A DNA stretch of 64,000 nucleotides, taken from UBA3792 sp045114775. GTDB taxonomy: Bacteria; Bacillota; Clostridia; Christensenellales; CAG-138. The translations under genes and the position numbers were made by a program. Shown here one piece after another: positions 51,787 to 60,035 of the stretch. The notes below the pieces were generated by a model that had not been told where the DNA came from, searched no databases, and was given only the letters and a program-made list of their open reading frames with translations. Location of the stretch: assembly GCA_045114775.1 (NCBI GenBank), contig JBGULC010000012.1:1-64000 (forward strand), given 5' to 3'. The number at the start of each line of letters is the position of its first letter. The stretch's first letter is position 1.

Positions 51787-53310
51787 TTAATTGATGACCC
51801 CGTAGAAGCTGATCACCGATATATCCTGCTTTACGGTAAAGCTGCATTTAAACCAGTAATACCCATCTTCCCACTTAACATACTTTGCTTTCACGGTTTT
51901 TGAGTAACCGCTCGCGTACTCGATATAGAAATACGCCTCGGAGCTGTTCGTTTCGCCGGATAAGGAGATAGTCGTGTTCTCCGGGACCGAGCCCGATGAT
52001 GCGCCGGAATACCCGCCGCCGCTGAACGTACAGTATTTGCAGGTCACCGAATATTTCTTGACAGGCGTAGGCGTCGGCGTCGGTCTTTGCGTCGGTTTCG
52101 GCGTCGGAGCAGGCGTCGGAGCAAGCGTCGGGACAGGCGTCGGCTCCGGCGCGCCGCCCGTTCCGTCGGACCAGCAAGCATAGACCCTGCACGGGATCGG
52201 TTTATCAAAATCACGATCGTCGATCCTTGTCGCGTTCGGCAGCTTCTCAAAGAAATCGTACCAGGTGACCGCGTCGATCATGTGACCGTCCGCATCGCAC
52301 CAGCCTGCAAACGTCTTCCCCTCCCGTTCGGGTATCGGGAACGGCGCCAGATAGCAGAGCTGCTCGGAATAGATCGGAAATGCGATATAATATGCGCCGA
52401 ACATCGCGCCGTCATAGAACTCAAGCCGATAGGGGCTTTCTTCCATCAGCCATACCACATGGATCTCTGCGTGATAGACGCCCTCGATGTCCTTGGGAAC
52501 GATCTCAAGATCGTCCGCAGTCAGCACGCTTCCGAGCGCTGCAGTCCCGATCGGAGCCGGCATCGCGCCTTCCCGATACAGGCTCTCCAGATACTCCGCG
52601 CCGCCCGTACTGAGCAAGACATATCCGAGCGCTTTGCAGTCCTCCTGCTCCGGCAGCGGCGGCAGCTCATATTCGGTAAAGGTCTCTGCCGGAAGCGTTT
52701 CCTCCGCAAGGATCTCGCTCGGATATTCGCCGCGCATTGCCGTGTCCATATTAAAGACTTCCGAATAGATCGTAATATGGATCTCGCCCGTCATTCGCTG
52801 TATCGACGTCGGCTTCGGCATAGCTGTCGGCGTCGGCGTCGGAGTCTCCGTCGGTGTAGGCGTCGGTGTAAGCGTCGGCGCAGGTGTTTCCGTCGGCTCC
52901 TGCGTCGGAACAGGAGTCGGCATAAGCGTCGGCGCAGAAGTCGGCGTATTCACAGGCGCAGCGGTCGTTACGGAAGGCTTCTCCGATACGAATGCAGCGG
53001 AAATACCCGGCGTTTTCTGCGGCGTCGGCGTCGCTTCCGCGGCTGTCGCGGGCGATTCCGTTTCGATCACCGGGATCGGCTCTTCCTGCGGCGGATTCAG
53101 ACGGCCCCGCGGCGTGATCACGCCGAGCGTAACAAGACCCGTGGCAGCAAGATACAGCATGATCTTGCGGACCGAGGACGGTTTCCTCTCCTTCGGTTCT
53201 TCCGCAGGCGCAAACCGATTGAACTCATCCGGAAGCGGCGCAGATTCCTTTGCGCGGTCATCCGGGTATTCCTTCGGTACTTGATTCAGTTCGTCAATGC
53301 TCTTTCTCAC
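51787..53310 (-). CDS. LPDEFNR-family paralog B, single-pass surface protein
   Basis: Surface protein of 507 aa, not a named family. Residues 1-38 carry the shared cytoplasmic head (ELNQ at 7-10, LPDEFNRFAP at 26-35). A membrane helix follows at about 49-66, then a P/T/E-rich stalk (about 70-170, many PTPTPTE-type units), an ectodomain with a Flg_new/InlB-B-like repeat (GKTFAGWCDADG), a second PTPxPTP stalk near 400-420, and a C-terminal beta domain with a CKYC motif. Starts with GTG behind AGGGGCATC. Downstream of paralog A in the mscS cluster. Confidence 0.75.
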   Translation of the reverse strand: MRKSIDELNQVPKEYPDDRAKESAPLPDEFNRFAPAEEPKERKPSSVRKIMLYLAATGLVTLGVITPRGRLNPPQEEPIPVIETESPATAAEATPTPQKTPGISAAFVSEKPSVTTAAPVNTPTSAPTLMPTPVPTQEPTETPAPTLTPTPTPTETPTPTPTAMPKPTSIQRMTGEIHITIYSEVFNMDTAMRGEYPSEILAEETLPAETFTEYELPPLPEQEDCKALGYVLLSTGGAEYLESLYREGAMPAPIGTAALGSVLTADDLEIVPKDIEGVYHAEIHVVWLMEESPYRLEFYDGAMFGAYYIAFPIYSEQLCYLAPFPIPEREGKTFAGWCDADGHMIDAVTWYDFFEKLPNATRIDDRDFDKPIPCRVYACWSDGTGGAPEPTPVPTLAPTPAPTPKPTQRPTPTPTPVKKYSVTCKYCTFSGGGYSGASSGSVPENTTISLSGETNSSEAYFYIEYASGYSKTVKAKYVKWEDGYYWFKCSFTVKQDISVISFYGVIN

Positions 53311-53485
53311 GATGCCCCTGCTCTTTCTGCTGTTTTCTCATGCTTTTCTTCCGTTCATGCCCGGCAGAAAAGCCGCAAAGCAGTCTCCTTCACGGTAAGC
53401 TGATACGGGATCCGTCAAACCGCTGTTTTACCGGTATACATCTCACACCGATCGCTGCGTCAGGGTCCCCGTAACGGCTTTCTCG

Positions 53486-54619
53486 TCAATATGAAACCTC
53501 AAATGCACTCTTTTCGAACACATAATCATGTTCAACGAGCTTCTGTCTGATCACGATATGCGCTGTCCCGTGCGGCGGGAAATCGCTCGGCAGCGCGACG
53601 GCATAGACCGGGAAAAAGCAGAGCTTATCCCCGTCGAAATCGGCATAGATCGCGACCGGCTCGAACGTGCCCGTCAACATCGCTCCTTCGGCGGAAACGG
53701 TGATCAGAATGCCGCCTTCTTCGAGTACGGACGGATCGTCCCCGAATATGACCTGCGGATGATCTTTTTCCGCTTCCTCGATGCGCACGACAAAGCAGTT
53801 CGGATAAACCTCTCCGTACATCATCTCAAGGATTCCGCCGACATCCTCTTCGGTATCATAATTGACATTGACCCACGGGATCGTTTCCGCACCGTAACGT
53901 TCCGTTCGCGTTTCCTCACCCGACGCCGTTCGATATCTGAACGTCGTTTCCAGGATCAGCGCATCCGCGTATTCCGAGCGGAATCCGTTCGCGTCGAACT
54001 TTTCGATCTTATACTCGCCGCTGTCGATCTCTTCCCGGGTGAACGCATGCTCCATTGCCGTCTCCCCGCCGTTCGGCTCCCCGATCCGCATCGAGGCTTC
54101 CGTGATTCGATCCGTCCCGGAAAACCGCACCGTTCCGTAATACACCAGGGAAGAGCGGATCAGGATCGCATCGACGCCCGGAAGCGGCTCATGCGTTGGC
54201 TCCGGCGTAGGTTCCGGGGTCGGCTCCGGCGTAGGTTCCGGCGTGGGCTCGGAAGTCGTTTCCGGCGTGGGTCCGGACGTGGTTTCCGCGGTCGGCGCAG
54301 GCGAATCCGTCGAAAACAGGAAATCGGAGGGCGTCGGCGCTCCGGGCTCGGCTGACTGTGCCGGCGGCTGTTCGCCGGCATCGGCTTCACCCTTTGCGGG
54401 AGGCTCTGCAGCCCGCGGCGCAAAAGCGGCGAACGCAAACACGCCCGCGGCGCCGAGGATCATCAGTACCTTTCTCAGGCGTTTGCGCCGCGTCGTTTCA
54501 TCGTAAACGACGACCGGTGCGCTCCGGTTGAATTCATCCGGCAGTTCCGGCAGCTCCGGCGCACCGTTCTCGTGAAATTCCCTCGGTATTTGATTGAGCT
54601 CCGAGGTGCTCCTTCTCAT
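53486..54619 (-). CDS. LPDEFNR-family paralog A, single-pass surface protein
   Basis: Surface protein of 377 aa, not a named family. It opens with the shared cytoplasmic head (MRRSTSELNQ; LPDEFNRSAP at 26-35), then a basic stretch (RRKRLRK), a membrane helix at about 51-67, a stalk of PTPEP units to about 148, and a unique 230-residue beta-rich ectodomain. Its ATG overlaps the mscS stop (ATGA), so it is translationally coupled to the channel gene. Function unknown; the head is the only part common to all three paralogs. Confidence 0.75.
   Translation of the reverse strand: MRRSTSELNQIPREFHENGAPELPELPDEFNRSAPVVVYDETTRRKRLRKVLMILGAAGVFAFAAFAPRAAEPPAKGEADAGEQPPAQSAEPGAPTPSDFLFSTDSPAPTAETTSGPTPETTSEPTPEPTPEPTPEPTPEPTHEPLPGVDAILIRSSLVYYGTVRFSGTDRITEASMRIGEPNGGETAMEHAFTREEIDSGEYKIEKFDANGFRSEYADALILETTFRYRTASGEETRTERYGAETIPWVNVNYDTEEDVGGILEMMYGEVYPNCFVVRIEEAEKDHPQVIFGDDPSVLEEGGILITVSAEGAMLTGTFEPVAIYADFDGDKLCFFPVYAVALPSDFPPHGTAHIVIRQKLVEHDYVFEKSAFEVSY
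54193..54262 (-). repeat. 12-bp-type repeats encoding the PTPEP stalk of paralog A
   Basis: Tandem units reading PTPE/PTPEPT with mixed synonymous codons. Similar tracts encode stalks in paralog B and in the deacetylase at 59544-59657. Confidence 0.8.
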
Positions 54620-55521
54620 TTCTGATGGACGTCGATCTGCGGGAACGGCACCTCAACGCCGAGCTTGCGCATGCTGATAAACAGATCATGGTTCAGCGCA
54701 CGCGATCCCATAAAGATATCACCCTCCGCGACGTCTACGGTAAACCGGAGCATGACCGCGCTGTCGTCAAGCTTGTCAACGCCGAGATATTCCGGCACGG
54801 CAAGCATCAGCGGCTGGTTGTCGGCATAGATCTGTTCCAGAATTGCGGGGATCTCATTCTCCAGTTCTTCGAGATTTGTTTCATACGGGATCGGAAAGTC
54901 CGCGACCGCCTTAGAGGCGTTGTCAGAACGATTCAGAACGTTCTTCATGTCCGAATTGTTGATGATCTTGACGTTGCCGCCGACGTCCGTCAGGACCGTC
55001 GTGCGGACGTTGATCTCCGTGACGGCGCCGCGGAAGCCGTTGACCTCAATGATGTCGCCGATGTTGTACTGATTGTCGATCAGGATAAACATGCCGGTGA
55101 CGATGTCGGCGATCAGGCTCTCAGCGCCGAAGCCGATAATCAGGGCGATGATCCCGAGACCGGCCAGGATCGTGACGATATCGACGTTGAAGATCGTCAG
55201 CGCCACACAGATCGCCGCCAGGATCACCGCATAGCGGATGATGTTTTTGGTCAGCGAAAGCAGCGTACGCGCACGGTTGCGCTTCGGATTCGGAAGACTC
55301 AGCAGGAACATGACAATACCCTCTGCTGCAAACATGACCAGCAGGATCAGTACTCCGCGCAAAACCGCCTCCCAGTTCCACTGAAGCTTCGGCAGTTCCT
55401 TGATAACCCCTAAGTGCCAACCGATCACGAAGACCAAAGCGGCTACGGCAGCGAGCACGATCGTCCGGATCAACGGTCTGAATCTTCCGGATTCGGCTTT
55501 TTTGTTTCCCTGAGATTTCAT
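54616..55521 (-). CDS. Small-conductance mechanosensitive channel, MscS family
   Basis: Pressure-relief channel (301 aa). Three membrane helices at about 20-38, 56-76 and 88-140; the pore helix and beta domain show LAGLGIIALIIGFGAESLIADIVTGMFILIDNQYNIGD (split here: GFGAESLIADIVTG, then FILIDNQYNIGDIIEV), the family core. ATG 55521 is preferred because GAGGAGGAGC lies just upstream; the in-frame ATG at 55539 sits within that ribosome site. The following gene, paralog A, starts inside its stop codon. Confidence 0.92.
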   Translation of the reverse strand: MKSQGNKKAESGRFRPLIRTIVLAAVAALVFVIGWHLGVIKELPKLQWNWEAVLRGVLILLVMFAAEGIVMFLLSLPNPKRNRARTLLSLTKNIIRYAVILAAICVALTIFNVDIVTILAGLGIIALIIGFGAESLIADIVTGMFILIDNQYNIGDIIEVNGFRGAVTEINVRTTVLTDVGGNVKIINNSDMKNVLNRSDNASKAVADFPIPYETNLEELENEIPAILEQIYADNQPLMLAVPEYLGVDKLDDSAVMLRFTVDVAEGDIFMGSRALNHDLFISMRKLGVEVPFPQIDVHQK

Positions 55522-55549
55522 TGAAATGCTCCTCCTCATGAAATTATAT

Positions 55550-55561
55550 ACAGTATACTGT
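55550..55561. promoter_or_regulatory. Perfect 12-bp palindrome over the mscS -10 box
   Basis: ACAGTATACTGT contains the TATACT -10 hexamer; a possible operator for the mscS-paralog cluster. Confidence 0.4.
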
Positions 55562-55580
55562 CAACGGATGTTTTCGTCAA
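55552..55580 (-). promoter_or_regulatory. Promoter of the mscS-paralog cluster
   Basis: TTGACG-N17-TATACT on the minus strand. Confidence 0.7.
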
Positions 55581-55585
55581 GCTTC

Positions 55586-55620
55586 ACAAAAGTAAAAGCT
55601 CCGCGTCGATCACGCAGAGC
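55586..55620 (-). terminator. Terminator of the glycosyltransferase gene
   Basis: Stem GCTCTGCGT/ACGCGGAGC with one wobble pair, then TTTTACTTTT on the minus strand. Confidence 0.85.
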
Positions 55621-55632
55621 AAGGCGCCGTCG

Positions 55633-56577
55633 TCAGGGCTCGTCGGCGTTGAGCGTTTCGGCGACGATGTATAGCGGACGATCCTTGAGCTCGTCGTACA
55701 TCCTGCCGAGATACATTCCGTGAACGCCCATAAAGCAGAGCGTCAGCGCATGCAGCAGCACGCCGCCGACGACCGCCCAAAGCCATTGCGGACAGCCCGA
55801 TCCGAAGATCGCCGTCAATACGATCATCGCGATCAGCCCGAGCACGCCGAGCACGCCGAGGCCTACACCGAACGCAAACGGAAGCTCCAGCGGCTTCGAG
55901 GAGAAGTTGAAGATGCCGTCGCACGCAAGCTTTATCATCTTTTTCAGTGTGTACTTCGTCTTGCCCGCCGCGCGTTCCTCACGTACATATTCGATCGGCA
56001 CCGCTTCAAACCCCATCCACGCGGACATCCCGCGCAAAAACCGCGCCTGTTCGCGCATCTTCAGGAAGACGTTCGCGACCTTGCGGTCAAGGAGCCGGAA
56101 GTCGCCGGTGTCGAGCGGGATCGGGTACGCGCTCATTGAGGACAGCAGCCGGTAATAGAGCTTCGCGGTCAGTTTCTTGAACAGCGTTTCGCCCTTGCGC
56201 TTCAGCCGCTTCCCGTAGACGATGTCCGCGCCGTCCTTCCACATCTCCACCATCTTCGGGATCAGCTCCGGCGGATCCTGCAGATCGACGTCGATGATGA
56301 TCAGCGCATCGCCCTTTGCATGGTCCATGCCGCAGGTCACGGCGAGCTGGTGTCCGAAATTCCGCGAGAAGGAATAGACCTTCACGGTGTCCGGATGCTC
56401 CTTCGCAAGCCGGCGAAGCTGTTTCATCGTGCCGTCGCGGCTGCCGTCGTTGACGTAGATGATCTCGTACGGATGCCCGGTCGACTGCATCGCCGCGTCC
56501 ATACGGCGATAGGACTCCATCAGAACCTCTTCCTCATAATACACGGGAATGATCAGGGACAGCATCTTTTCCGACAT
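55633..56577 (-). CDS. GT2 glycosyltransferase, GtrB/DPM1-like polyprenyl-phosphate transferase
   Basis: Membrane glycosyltransferase (314 aa) that likely loads a sugar onto undecaprenyl phosphate. The GT-A part has LSLIIPVYYEEEVL, IYVNDGSRDGT and the metal motif IIIDVDLQDPPELI; FLRGMSAWMGFEAVPIEY and GKTKYTLKKMIKLA are typical of this clade. Two C-terminal membrane helices at about 229-253 and 263-285. ATG 56577 follows GGAGGCGTAT. Shares a -35 box with fba, transcribed the other way. No GtrA flippase is adjacent. Confidence 0.92.
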   Translation of the reverse strand: MSEKMLSLIIPVYYEEEVLMESYRRMDAAMQSTGHPYEIIYVNDGSRDGTMKQLRRLAKEHPDTVKVYSFSRNFGHQLAVTCGMDHAKGDALIIIDVDLQDPPELIPKMVEMWKDGADIVYGKRLKRKGETLFKKLTAKLYYRLLSSMSAYPIPLDTGDFRLLDRKVANVFLKMREQARFLRGMSAWMGFEAVPIEYVREERAAGKTKYTLKKMIKLACDGIFNFSSKPLELPFAFGVGLGVLGVLGLIAMIVLTAIFGSGCPQWLWAVVGGVLLHALTLCFMGVHGMYLGRMYDELKDRPLYIVAETLNADEP

Positions 56578-56602
56578 ATACGCCTCCATCGTCTTTTTTA
56601 TC

Positions 56603-56631
56603 AGTATAGCCCAAAAAAGTTTCGGTTGCAA
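56603..56631 (-). promoter_or_regulatory. Promoter of the GT2 gene (leftward)
   Basis: TTGCAA-N17-TATACT on the minus strand; the -35 box is 56626-56631. Confidence 0.75.
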
Positions 56632-56654
56632 TTCCTTTTTTGTGGATATATAAT
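56626..56654 (+). promoter_or_regulatory. Promoter of fba (rightward)
   Basis: TTGCAA-N17-TATAAT; the -35 box is the same six bases, 56626-56631, as in the leftward promoter. Confidence 0.8.
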
Positions 56655-56688
56655 AAGATCAGAATTTTATTGCAAAGGAGATTTATCT

Positions 56689-57672
56689 ATGGCAATCGTA
56701 ACAAGCACCGAAATGTTCAAGAAGGCTTATGCCGGCGGATACGCGATCGGCGCGTTCAACGTCAACAACATGGAGATCATCCAGGGCATCACCGCCGCGG
56801 CGATCGCGGAACGCGCTCCGCTGATCCTGCAGGTATCGAAAGGCGCGCGCGCTTACGCGAACCACATCTACCTGATGAAGCTCATCGAGGCGGCGATCGA
56901 GGACGCCGAGCAGAACGCGGGCTTTGATCTGCCGATCTGCGTCCATCTGGACCACGGCGACAGCTTTGAGCTCTGCAAAAGCTGCATCGACGGCGGCTTC
57001 ACCTCCGTCATGATCGACAAGTCCGGTCTCCCGCTCAAGGAGAACATCGCGATCACCAAGCAGGTCGTCGAATACGCGCACGATCACGGCGTGGTCGTCG
57101 AAGCGGAGCTCGGTACGCTTGCCGGCGTCGAGGATGAGGTCAACGTATCCGCAGAGGATTCCTCCTACACGCATCCGGACGATGTGCAGGAATTCGTCGA
57201 GAGCACCGGTTGCGACTCGCTCGCGATCGCGATCGGCACGAGCCACGGCGCCTATAAGTTCACCGCCGCGCAGTGCACGCGCAATGAACAGGGTCTGCTC
57301 GTTCCCCCGCCCCTCCGTTTCGACATCCTCCGCGAAGTCGAAAAGCGTCTCCCGGGCTTCCCGATCGTTCTGCACGGTTCCTCTTCCGTCCCGCAGGAGT
57401 TCGTCAAGATCATCAACGAGAACGGCGGCAGAATGCCTGACGCAGTCGGCATCCCCGAGGAACAGCTTCGTGAAGCCGCGCGCATGGCGGTCTGCAAGAT
57501 CAATATCGACAGCGACCTGCGCCTTGCGATGACGGCCTGCATCCGTCAGTACTTCAACGAGCATCCGGATCACTTCGACCCGCGCCAGTATCTGAAGCCC
57601 GCGCGCGCCGCGATCCAGAAGATGGTCCAGCACAAGCTGGTCGACGTACTCGGCTGCAACGGCAAAGCATAA
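56689..57672 (+). CDS. fba: Class II fructose-bisphosphate aldolase
   Basis: Zinc-dependent glycolytic aldolase (327 aa). GAFNVNNMEIIQGITAAA, the zinc and catalytic site VHLDHGDSFELC, EAELGTLAGVEDEV, IGTSHGAYKF and VLHGSSSVP are all conserved. ATG 56689 follows AAAGGAG; the open frame upstream is antisense to the GT2 gene. Strong promoter and terminator, single gene. Confidence 0.97.
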   Translation: MAIVTSTEMFKKAYAGGYAIGAFNVNNMEIIQGITAAAIAERAPLILQVSKGARAYANHIYLMKLIEAAIEDAEQNAGFDLPICVHLDHGDSFELCKSCIDGGFTSVMIDKSGLPLKENIAITKQVVEYAHDHGVVVEAELGTLAGVEDEVNVSAEDSSYTHPDDVQEFVESTGCDSLAIAIGTSHGAYKFTAAQCTRNEQGLLVPPPLRFDILREVEKRLPGFPIVLHGSSSVPQEFVKIINENGGRMPDAVGIPEEQLREAARMAVCKINIDSDLRLAMTACIRQYFNEHPDHFDPRQYLKPARAAIQKMVQHKLVDVLGCNGKA

Positions 57673-57686
57673 TTCCCTATAACAGC

Positions 57687-57722
57687 AAAACCGCCCGATC
57701 GCTCGGGCGGTTTGTGTTTTTG
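57687..57722 (+). terminator. Terminator of fba
   Basis: 10-bp stem AACCGCCCGA/TCGGGCGGTT with a TCGC loop, then TGTGTTTTT. The opposite strand is also T-rich and may serve the convergent DUF975 gene. Confidence 0.88.
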
Positions 57723-57729
57723 GTATTTC

Positions 57730-58446
57730 TTACGCTTCCGGCGCCGGTTCAACGACCGTTTCGGGATGCATCTCACGGTAGAAGCCCGCTTCGGCAAGCG
57801 CCATATACGGACCGGTCCAGAAGATCGCGAGCACGCCGAAGGTCAGGATCGTCAGCAGCAGCCAGCCGATGAAAGACAGCTCGAGTACGAACAGCTCGCC
57901 CTTGTGCCCCTTCATGTTTTCCCAAGAACGGCGGATGGCCTCCATGCCGGAGATGTTCGGATCCTCCGCGAGCATATACGGAACCTCGTATAGCCCGAGC
58001 CCGACGATGATGCCGGGCACAAAGAAGCACATAAATCCGAGCGTGACGAACAGCGTATACAGCGCCATCGTGCAGACGTTCTTCTTATAAGCTTTCAGAC
58101 CGGAGAACAGTTCTGCGATCCTGATGTGTTCCTTGCGGTAAGCCTTCAGGCGAACGCCGGAGAGCCCGACCTTGATCACGTTGCCGAACAGGATCGTATA
58201 CAGAAGACCGATCACGGACGCGACGAGCGCAATGCCGACGATCGCCGCAACGATCCCCGCAAAAACCTTTGCGGTCTCGGGGTCATTTGCCGCCTCTTTG
58301 AAATCCATGCTGTTGCCGCTGACGCCGCCCGAAAAGCAGCTGACGCCGCCCAACAGCGCGCCTGCGATCAGCTCGATCGCAACGATCATCCAGTACCGGA
58401 ACCGCAGCGCTTCCTTTGCGTTTTGCTTGATCATTTGTCTTGTCAT
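57730..58446 (-). CDS. DUF975 integral membrane protein
   Basis: Polytopic membrane protein (238 aa) with about five helices, matching the clostridial DUF975 family: MIKQNAKEALRFRYWM at the N-terminus, FFVPGIIVGLGLYEVPYMLAEDP in the middle and GMEAIRRSWENMKGHKGELFVL after it. Function unknown. ATG 58446 follows AAGGAGTGATC. Own promoter, single gene. Confidence 0.85.
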   Translation of the reverse strand: MTRQMIKQNAKEALRFRYWMIVAIELIAGALLGGVSCFSGGVSGNSMDFKEAANDPETAKVFAGIVAAIVGIALVASVIGLLYTILFGNVIKVGLSGVRLKAYRKEHIRIAELFSGLKAYKKNVCTMALYTLFVTLGFMCFFVPGIIVGLGLYEVPYMLAEDPNISGMEAIRRSWENMKGHKGELFVLELSFIGWLLLTILTFGVLAIFWTGPYMALAEAGFYREMHPETVVEPAPEA

Positions 58447-58474
58447 GTTTGGATCACTCCTTCCTTACCGTTTG

Positions 58475-58503
58475 ATTATAGCATCCGACGTTCATCCTGT
58501 CCA
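58475..58503 (-). promoter_or_regulatory. Promoter of the DUF975 gene
   Basis: TGGACA-N17-TATAAT on the minus strand. Confidence 0.7.
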
Positions 58504-58537
58504 TCCCCGTTTCCGAAGTACGCGTCAAAATCATCGT

Positions 58538-58575
58538 CGAAAACTGAAAAGAGGAAGCCGCATGACTTCCTCTTT
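58538..58575 (-). terminator. Terminator of the deacetylase gene
   Basis: 10-bp stem AAAGAGGAAG/CTTCCTCTTT followed by TCAGTTTTC on the minus strand. Confidence 0.75.
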
Positions 58576-58589
58576 CCGTGTCTGACATA

Positions 58590-59882
58590 TCATTCATAAT
58601 GAAAGGTCTCACCCGCCGCTATGCGCGCCTCGCGATCGGTAAAGGTATCCTCCCAGGTCCATCCCATCAGTTCGGAAACGGTACCGAAGGTATATCCGCG
58701 CTTGACGAACTCGTCGAGGACCGGTATCAGATACTTCTGCAGTTCCTTTGCGTCGTTGTGGCAAAGGATAATATCGCCGGGCTGCGTTTCCCTTGGATCC
58801 AGCAGGAGCTTGATGATCTGACTCGCGTTTTTATCGCCCGAATCGCCGCTGGTCTGTCCCCACCGGATAACCTCGCAGCCGAGGTATCGTGCGATCGAGA
58901 TCGCGCGCGTGCTTCCGTAGCCGTACGGCGGACGGTACAGATGGATCCGATACCCGTGATTCTCCAGCATGATGCTGTTCGGTTTTGAAACCTGATTGTA
59001 GATCTCCGGAATGGTCAGATTTTCAAAATGCGGATGCGAGTACGAATGATTCCCGAGCTCATGACCTTCCTGTATCATACGCTCGATCCACTTCTGATGA
59101 TTGCTCATCCATTGACCGGTCATGAAGAAGGTCGCATGGATGTTGTACTGTTTGAGCGTATCCAACAGCCAATCCGTATTCACCTCTCCGAAGGCGCAGT
59201 CAAAGGTCATCGCCACCATCAGATCGTCGCGTTCATAATTGCCGCGGGTCATCTCATACGACGGATCCTGAAGCGCTATGCCCTTTGTATGGATCGGATA
59301 GTCGTAGCCGTTGAGATAAAGATACAGGTCGGTATGCGGCGGCTGCCCCTCGGGGATCGTGATCTCGATCATATTCTTGTTCCGCTGCGAAAGATTCCCG
59401 CTGCCGATCATCGTTCCGTCCGCAAGACGGATCTCCGCCCGCGTTCCCTTTGCAAACGCGTGAGGATCGTCCGCAAACAGCTCGACCTTATACGTTCTTC
59501 CCGGCCACATGATTTTGAACTCATCCGTAAATCGTACGACGGGGATCGGCGTCGGCGTGGGTTCCGGCGTGGGCGTAGGCTCCGGCGTGGGTTCCGGCGT
59601 AGGCTCCGGCGTGGGTTCCGGCGTTTCCGTCGGCTCTGGGGTGATCTCCGGCGTCGGTTCCTCGGTCGGGATCATCGTCGCCGCCTCCGTCGGCTTCGGC
59701 GTTTCCGTCACCACGTTCACAATGATATCTTCGACGGGCGTCGGCTGTTCTGAGACCGGCGCTGGCTCCGGCGTCGGCTGTTCCGCGATCGGAGCCGTTT
59801 TCTCCCCCGTCTGCTCAGCAGGCTGACATGCTGCGGCAAAAAGCAGCAGCAGCAACAATACACATACGATCGTTTTCTTCAT
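58590..59882 (-). CDS. Lipoprotein polysaccharide deacetylase with PTPEP stalk
   Basis: Surface NodB-family deacetylase (430 aa), likely acting on peptidoglycan or another N-acetylated glycan. Signal peptide with lipobox C19, a proline-rich stalk (about 36-113), a small beta domain, then NodB from about 222. Motif 1 reads MTFDCAFG: catalytic D228 is kept, but the usual second Asp is C229. Motif 2 is H279-SYS-H283, motif 3 LYRPPYGYG, motif 5 IILCHND. A nonstandard motif 1 also occurs in the sporulation enzyme PdaB. ATG 59882 follows GGAGGATCCG. Confidence 0.9.
   Translation of the reverse strand: MKKTIVCVLLLLLLFAAACQPAEQTGEKTAPIAEQPTPEPAPVSEQPTPVEDIIVNVVTETPKPTEAATMIPTEEPTPEITPEPTETPEPTPEPTPEPTPEPTPTPEPTPTPIPVVRFTDEFKIMWPGRTYKVELFADDPHAFAKGTRAEIRLADGTMIGSGNLSQRNKNMIEITIPEGQPPHTDLYLYLNGYDYPIHTKGIALQDPSYEMTRGNYERDDLMVAMTFDCAFGEVNTDWLLDTLKQYNIHATFFMTGQWMSNHQKWIERMIQEGHELGNHSYSHPHFENLTIPEIYNQVSKPNSIMLENHGYRIHLYRPPYGYGSTRAISIARYLGCEVIRWGQTSGDSGDKNASQIIKLLLDPRETQPGDIILCHNDAKELQKYLIPVLDEFVKRGYTFGTVSELMGWTWEDTFTDREARIAAGETFHYE
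59544..59657 (-). repeat. PTPEP stalk repeats of the deacetylase
   Basis: Tandem 6- and 12-bp units encoding EPTPEP/PTPTPEP, residues about 76-113. Confidence 0.8.
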
Positions 59883-59943
59883 CGGATCCTCCAAATCGAG
59901 TCGTCGGCAATTCTACATGCGTTCGACACCTTTCGATAAAAAA

Positions 59944-59972
59944 AGTATACCACAAGAAAATGTATCTGTCCA
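59944..59972 (-). promoter_or_regulatory. Promoter of the deacetylase gene
   Basis: TGGACA-N17-TATACT on the minus strand; same -35 box as the DUF975 promoter. Confidence 0.7.
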
Positions 59973-60035
59973 GTTCGTACATGTATAATTCGCTGCCGTA
60001 CATACTATTCGAAACGGTATTCGGAGGAGATTGTC

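Noticed and set aside
53311..53485. Separate strong promoter for paralog B
   Set aside because: TTGACG hexamers occur, but none has a -10 box at 16-18 bp; read-through from the mscS promoter is simpler.
55522..55539. MscS start at 55539 giving MRRSIS, which resembles the paralog head MRRSTS
   Set aside because: The codons are the GAGGAGGAGC ribosome site of ATG 55521; the similarity is explained by that purine run and does not extend further.
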